The position numbers and the translations under genes were made by a program. The notes beneath the pieces are model-generated. The model was not told the origin of the DNA, ran no database searches, and saw only the letters and a program-made list of their open reading frames with translations. Below are positions 60,669 through 64,000 of a stretch of DNA of 64,000 nt, piece after piece; the stretch's first letter is position 1; every line of letters begins with the position of its first letter. The stretch lies in assembly GCF_032911445.1 (NCBI RefSeq), contig NZ_JAWJEJ010000001.1, forward strand, positions 2,728,001 through 2,792,000, in the 5' to 3' direction. Source of the stretch: Sphingomonas sp. HF-S4. GTDB lineage: Bacteria > Pseudomonadota > Alphaproteobacteria > Sphingomonadales > Sphingomonadaceae.

Positions 60669-61352
60669 ATGACCGCACGGCCGCGGCGCTTTGCCCTGCT
60701 GCTGGCGGGCGCGAACTGGCGCGAACGCGGCGTCGCCGGCGCCGGCGCGACGCTCGGTATCGGGCTATGCGCGGCGATCTCGACGCTGATCGACCCCACG
60801 CACGGCCTGCTGCTTGCCGCCCCGCTCGGCGCCTCGGCGGTCCTGCTGTTCGCGGTGCCCTCGAGCCCGCTCGCCCAGCCCTGGCCGATCCTGGGCGGCA
60901 ATGTGATCTCGGCGCTGGTCGGTGTCGTGGTCGCGCAATTGCTCGGGCATGGTGCGCTGGCGGCGGGCGTCGGAGTCGGTGCGGCGATCCTGGGGATGTC
61001 GGTGCTGCGCTGCCTGCATCCGCCGGGCGGCGGCACCGCGCTGCTGCCGATCCTCGCCCCCGCGGTGCTCGCGCAGGGCTATGACTTCGCGCTGCTGCCG
61101 ATCGGCGTCAATGCGCTCGCGCTCGCGGCGGTCGGCATCGCGTTCCATCGCATTTCCGGCCACAGCTATCCGCACCGCCCGATGAAGATCCCCGATCGCC
61201 CGCGCCTGCTGATGGAGGATATCGACGCCGCGCTCGAAGAATCGGGCGAGACCTTCGACGTCAGCCGCGAGGACCTCGAAGCCCTGCTCGACCGCGCCGA
61301 ACGCCATGCGGCCGCCCGGCGCATCGCAACGGGAAGACGGCCGCGCACCTGA
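60669..61352 (+). CDS. HPP family membrane protein
   Basis: 227 residues. Four or five membrane helices; the namesake motif is VLRCLHPPGGGTALLPILA near residues 115-133. A cytoplasmic C-terminal tail of about 60 residues (MEDIDAALEESGETFDVSRE) is acidic. HPP proteins are implicated in nitrite or anion transport in some organisms; here untested. One base after the amidohydrolase gene, so the two are probably cotranscribed. Its stop faces the trimeric autotransporter gene (21 bases apart). Confidence 0.88.
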   Translation: MTARPRRFALLLAGANWRERGVAGAGATLGIGLCAAISTLIDPTHGLLLAAPLGASAVLLFAVPSSPLAQPWPILGGNVISALVGVVVAQLLGHGALAAGVGVGAAILGMSVLRCLHPPGGGTALLPILAPAVLAQGYDFALLPIGVNALALAAVGIAFHRISGHSYPHRPMKIPDRPRLLMEDIDAALEESGETFDVSREDLEALLDRAERHAAARRIATGRRPRT

Positions 61353-61373
61353 GGCGCACGGCCGTCGTCTCGC

Positions 61374-64000
61374 TTACCAGCCGAAGGTCATGCCGACCCG
61401 GCCGCCGCTCGATCCCTTGACGGTCGAGCCGGCGAACCCGCCGCTCACCCAGACATGGTCGCTCACCCGCGCCACCGCGGCGCCCGAGAAGCCCTGCTCG
61501 CCGCGATAGGTCGAGAGGTTGAACGACACCGCGACGTTCATGTCGCCCGGGATCGTCGTGCCGCCCAGCGCCATCGCCGCGGCGATGCCGCCATTGGCGC
61601 GGCGCATGCCGGTGTCGATCCGCCCTTCGGCCAGCGTCATGCGGGTGCCCAGCGTGCCGAGTTCGGCGACGTTGACCGTCGTGGTCGCGAGATTGCCCGC
61701 CGCGTCGCTGGTCACCAGGCTGAGTGCCCCCGATTGCGCCGCGCGGCTCGCCGCCGAGTTGATCCCCGACATGGTGTAGGTCGATGCGGTCGAGCCCAGC
61801 GATACCTGTCCCGCGCGGGTTGCGACTGCGCCCTGCCCGATCGCGACGCTGCCCGCCGCGCCGGCATTGGCGCCGTCGCCCATCGCTACCGCCGATGCAC
61901 CATTGGCGGTGCTCTGGTTGCCCAGCGCCACCGCGCCCTGCCCGGTCGCAGTGTTGTTGCGACCGAGCGCCACCGCGCCATTGCCGGTGGCGACATTGGG
62001 ATCGCCGATCGCCACCGCGCCGTTGCCGCTCGCGGTGTTTCCGGCGCCGATCGACACTGCCTGCCCGTTTATCGCACGCGCACCGTTGCCCACCGCCACC
62101 GACGATTCGCCGCTGGCCACCGAATTGGCGCCCACCGCGATCGACTGCGCGCCGGCCGCCTGCGGCCCGGGTCCGGTCATGTTGGTGCGGAAATAGGCGC
62201 CGTTCGTCGCCGCGGTATTGGCAGTGGCGAGCGCGGTGTCGGCAGTCCCCTGCGCCGTCGCGGCGTTGGTCAGCGCCGTGTTCGCCGTGCCTTGCGCGGC
62301 ATTGGCCGCACCCTGCGCCGTCGCCGCATTGGCGAGCGCGGTGTTCGCCGTGCCCTGTGCCGCATCCGCCGCACCCTGCGCCGTAGCGGCATTGGCAAGC
62401 GCATTGTTCGCCGTGCCCTGCGCGGCGTTGGCGGCGATCAGCGCCTGGTCGGCCGTCGCGCCCCCCGCGGTCGCTGCGGCGAGCGCATTGTCGGCAGTCG
62501 CCTGCGCCGTCGCAGCGTTGGCGAGCGCGGTATTTGCCGTCGCCTGCACCGCATTGAGCTGGGTGAGGTTGACCGCATCCGTGCCCGCGGTGCCCGCAGC
62601 GACATTGGTCACCTGACGCTCGGCGCCGGCCGCGCCGACCGACACGCTGTTGGCGCGGTTGGCCACCGATCCGTTGCCCAGCGCAACGGCATTGCTGGCG
62701 CTGGCGGTGGTCGCATAGCCGAGTGCCATCGAATCGGTGCCCGTCGCCACGCTGATCGCGCCCAGCGCGGTGCTGCGCGCGCCCGATGCGGTGGTCGTCA
62801 GCCCGCTGAACGCGTCCTGCCCACCGATCGCGACCGAAAGGCTGCCGGACGCCTGGGCGTTCAGACCCATCGCCACCGCACGCTCGCCGCTGGCCGCCGA
62901 CGTGAAGCCGACCGCGACGCCGAACTCACCAGCGGTGTTGGCGGCAAGGCCGAGCGCCGTGCTGCCCCGTCCGCCGGCATTGGCGCTCTGGCCGAGTGCC
63001 GTCGCCGACTGACCCGAGCGCGCCCGCGCGCCCAGCGCCGTCGAATTGAAGCTCGACGTCAGCGCATTGACGCCCAGCGCCACCGAATCCAGGTCGTTGG
63101 TCTCCGCTTCGGCACCGATCGCGATCGAACCGGCCCCGGCCGAAACGCTGGCCGCGCCGATCGCCACGCTGTTGGCGCCGCTCGACGACGCATAGGCGTT
63201 GTTCGCGGCATTCACCGTGCCCAGCGCGATCGAATTGGCGCCGCTGCTCGTCGAGCCGAAGCCGAGCGCGACCGAGGCGGCACCCGAGGCATAGGTTGAG
63301 GAGCCGATCGCAGTGCTGTAATTGGTGGCCGCCCAGGCGGCGAGGCCGAACGCCGAGGCGCTGTCTCCAGTCGCCGCGGAGATGAAGCCCACCGCCGTCG
63401 CCTGGTCGCCCGCTTCCGAATTATACCCCAGCGCGATCGAGCCATAGTCCGTGCCCGATGCATTGCGGCCCAGCACGATGCTGTCGCCCAACACCGACGA
63501 CGCGCCATCGCCCATCACGATCGAGAAGGCGCCCTGCGCATTGGCGGCGCGCCCGATTGCGATCGACGAATCGCCGTCGGCGACGGTCACTGCGCCCATT
63601 GCGATCGCCTGATTGCCGAACGCCTGCGCGACGAGGCCCAGCGACAGCGACTCGGTGCCCGAGGCATGCGCGCCGAAGCCCAATGCGGTCGAGCTCGAAC
63701 CGGTCGCTTCCGCCACTGCGCCGATCGCCACCGAGGTGCCCGCAGTCGCATCGGCCGAATAGCCGATCGCGACCGATCCGAAGATCGCCGTGTTGCCCGG
63801 CCCCTGCACCGTCACGCCCTCGCCGATCGCGACGTTCGAATCGCCGTTGACGGTGACGTCGCCGCAAAGGGCGTTGTCGTCCGATCCGGGCTGGAGCGCG
63901 CCGACGGGATTGTTGGCGGCATCGCGGCACTGGGCGTTCTGCGCCTGCGCCTCGCCGGTGGCGAGCATCAGCGCGATCGTCCCCAGCGAAACGGTGGCGA
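61374..64000 (-). CDS. trimeric autotransporter adhesin (YadA-like), N-terminus outside window
   Basis: At least 874 residues are visible; the gene continues off the right edge, since the codons before MLATGEAQAQ are open and read as the end of a signal peptide (ATVSLGTIAL). Layout from N to C: a long YadA-like head of about 14-residue repeats (SVAIG, ALGFGA, AIAMGA); a neck (RQVTNVAAGTAGTDAVNLTQ); an alanine-rich stalk of 21-residue repeats; a second, shorter head (AQSIAVGANSVASGESSVAV); and the membrane anchor (TRMTLAEGRIDTGMRRANGG) ending GRVGMTFGW. Surface adhesin or biofilm factor. Confidence 0.92.
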   Translation of the reverse strand, partial: ATVSLGTIALMLATGEAQAQNAQCRDAANNPVGALQPGSDDNALCGDVTVNGDSNVAIGEGVTVQGPGNTAIFGSVAIGYSADATAGTSVAIGAVAEATGSSSTALGFGAHASGTESLSLGLVAQAFGNQAIAMGAVTVADGDSSIAIGRAANAQGAFSIVMGDGASSVLGDSIVLGRNASGTDYGSIALGYNSEAGDQATAVGFISAATGDSASAFGLAAWAATNYSTAIGSSTYASGAASVALGFGSTSSGANSIALGTVNAANNAYASSSGANSVAIGAASVSAGAGSIAIGAEAETNDLDSVALGVNALTSSFNSTALGARARSGQSATALGQSANAGGRGSTALGLAANTAGEFGVAVGFTSAASGERAVAMGLNAQASGSLSVAIGGQDAFSGLTTTASGARSTALGAISVATGTDSMALGYATTASASNAVALGNGSVANRANSVSVGAAGAERQVTNVAAGTAGTDAVNLTQLNAVQATANTALANAATAQATADNALAAATAGGATADQALIAANAAQGTANNALANAATAQGAADAAQGTANTALANAATAQGAANAAQGTANTALTNAATAQGTADTALATANTAATNGAYFRTNMTGPGPQAAGAQSIAVGANSVASGESSVAVGNGARAINGQAVSIGAGNTASGNGAVAIGDPNVATGNGAVALGRNNTATGQGAVALGNQSTANGASAVAMGDGANAGAAGSVAIGQGAVATRAGQVSLGSTASTYTMSGINSAASRAAQSGALSLVTSDAAGNLATTTVNVAELGTLGTRMTLAEGRIDTGMRRANGGIAAAMALGGTTIPGDMNVAVSFNLSTYRGEQGFSGAAVARVSDHVWVSGGFAGSTVKGSSGGRVGMTFGW
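62212..62540 (-). repeat. alanine-rich 21-residue (63-bp) stalk repeats in the adhesin
   Basis: About five tandem units of 63 bases, each coding a 21-residue pattern such as TANTALANAATAQGAANAAQ plus one residue, i.e. three heptads per unit. Unit consensus begins TAN and contains NAATAQ. The second unit is shuffled (ATAGGATADQ). Together they form a trimeric coiled-coil stalk. High DNA identity among units indicates recent expansion or contraction. Confidence 0.85.

Noticed and set aside
62212..62540. Regular DNA repeats that could be taken for a CRISPR array
   Set aside because: Units are in frame, contiguous, without unique spacers, and encode the adhesin stalk.
61455..63299. 614-codon open frame on the plus strand within the adhesin gene
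   Set aside because: It is the mirror of the adhesin's repetitive codons, with Arg/His-rich composition and no start context.

Overview
The window is 64 kb of a GC-rich chromosome. The gene content points to an alphaproteobacterium of the order Sphingomonadales, probably Sphingomonas or a close relative. Supporting features are a CcrM-type GANTC methylase, a split PntAA/PntAB/PntB transhydrogenase preceded by an aa3 oxidase subunit IV gene, a PafA/SPAP-type alkaline phosphatase, DUF6456, a bacterial leucyltransferase (Bpt), and dispersed intergenic palindromes of a style common in sphingomonads. The assignment is inferred from gene content, not from a database search. I see no prophage, insertion sequence, CRISPR array or integrase; the window reads as ordinary chromosome with some accessory surface genes.

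Layout. 1-6.1 kb: start of a Bcr/CflA-type efflux pump, a 2OG-Fe(II) oxygenase, homoserine dehydrogenase, fructose bisphosphatase GlpX and a secreted CocE-type hydrolase. 6.2-13.0 kb: a compact eight-gene operon (SPFH protein, two DUF4178 proteins, a 50-residue membrane protein, DUF350, a membrane-anchored spermidine-synthase-like enzyme, a Tat-type FAD oxidoreductase, SpeD), met tail to tail by a giant DUF2339 membrane protein. 15.6-22.7 kb: glutathione transferase, a divergent DapF-like epimerase, DUF4861, PilZ, a DUF6456/XRE divergent pair, small exported proteins and a TonB receptor. 22.7-28.6 kb: tRNA-Val, a regulator with a receiver-like N-terminus, the pnt operon and an NtrC-type response regulator. 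28.7-36 kb: membrane glycosyltransferase, cytochrome b561, SDR, FolP, CcrM with a striking upstream region, TldD and a zinc-finger protein. 36-42 kb: ABC ATPase, DJ-1 family protein, esterase, NadB and a class A beta-lactamase-like lipoprotein. 42-51 kb: a 1253-residue autotransporter, a Na+/H+ antiporter, two divergent regulators and the alkaline phosphatase. 51-57.3 kb: DsbD, then the ATP-grasp / alpha-E / transglutaminase-like operon, and Bpt. 57.7-64 kb: IlvA, an amidohydrolase, an HPP protein and a trimeric autotransporter adhesin that runs off the right edge.

How genes work together. The strongest candidate for a little-described system is the 6.2-13.0 kb operon. It joins a membrane-scaffold protein and zinc-ribbon proteins to a decarboxylated-AdoMet/aminopropyl-transfer/amine-oxidation enzyme set with small membrane proteins, suggesting polyamine-linked modification at or in the membrane. 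A second such unit is the ATP-grasp / alpha-E / transglutaminase-like operon, whose transglutaminase has Ser where the catalytic Cys should be and whose first gene has its ribosome binding site inside a predicted hairpin. The region upstream of ccrM combines three GANTC sites, two TTAAC half-sites and a perfect DnaA box. Several intergenic inverted repeats sit at gene ends, and one of them supplies the C-terminus and stop codon of a glycosyltransferase.
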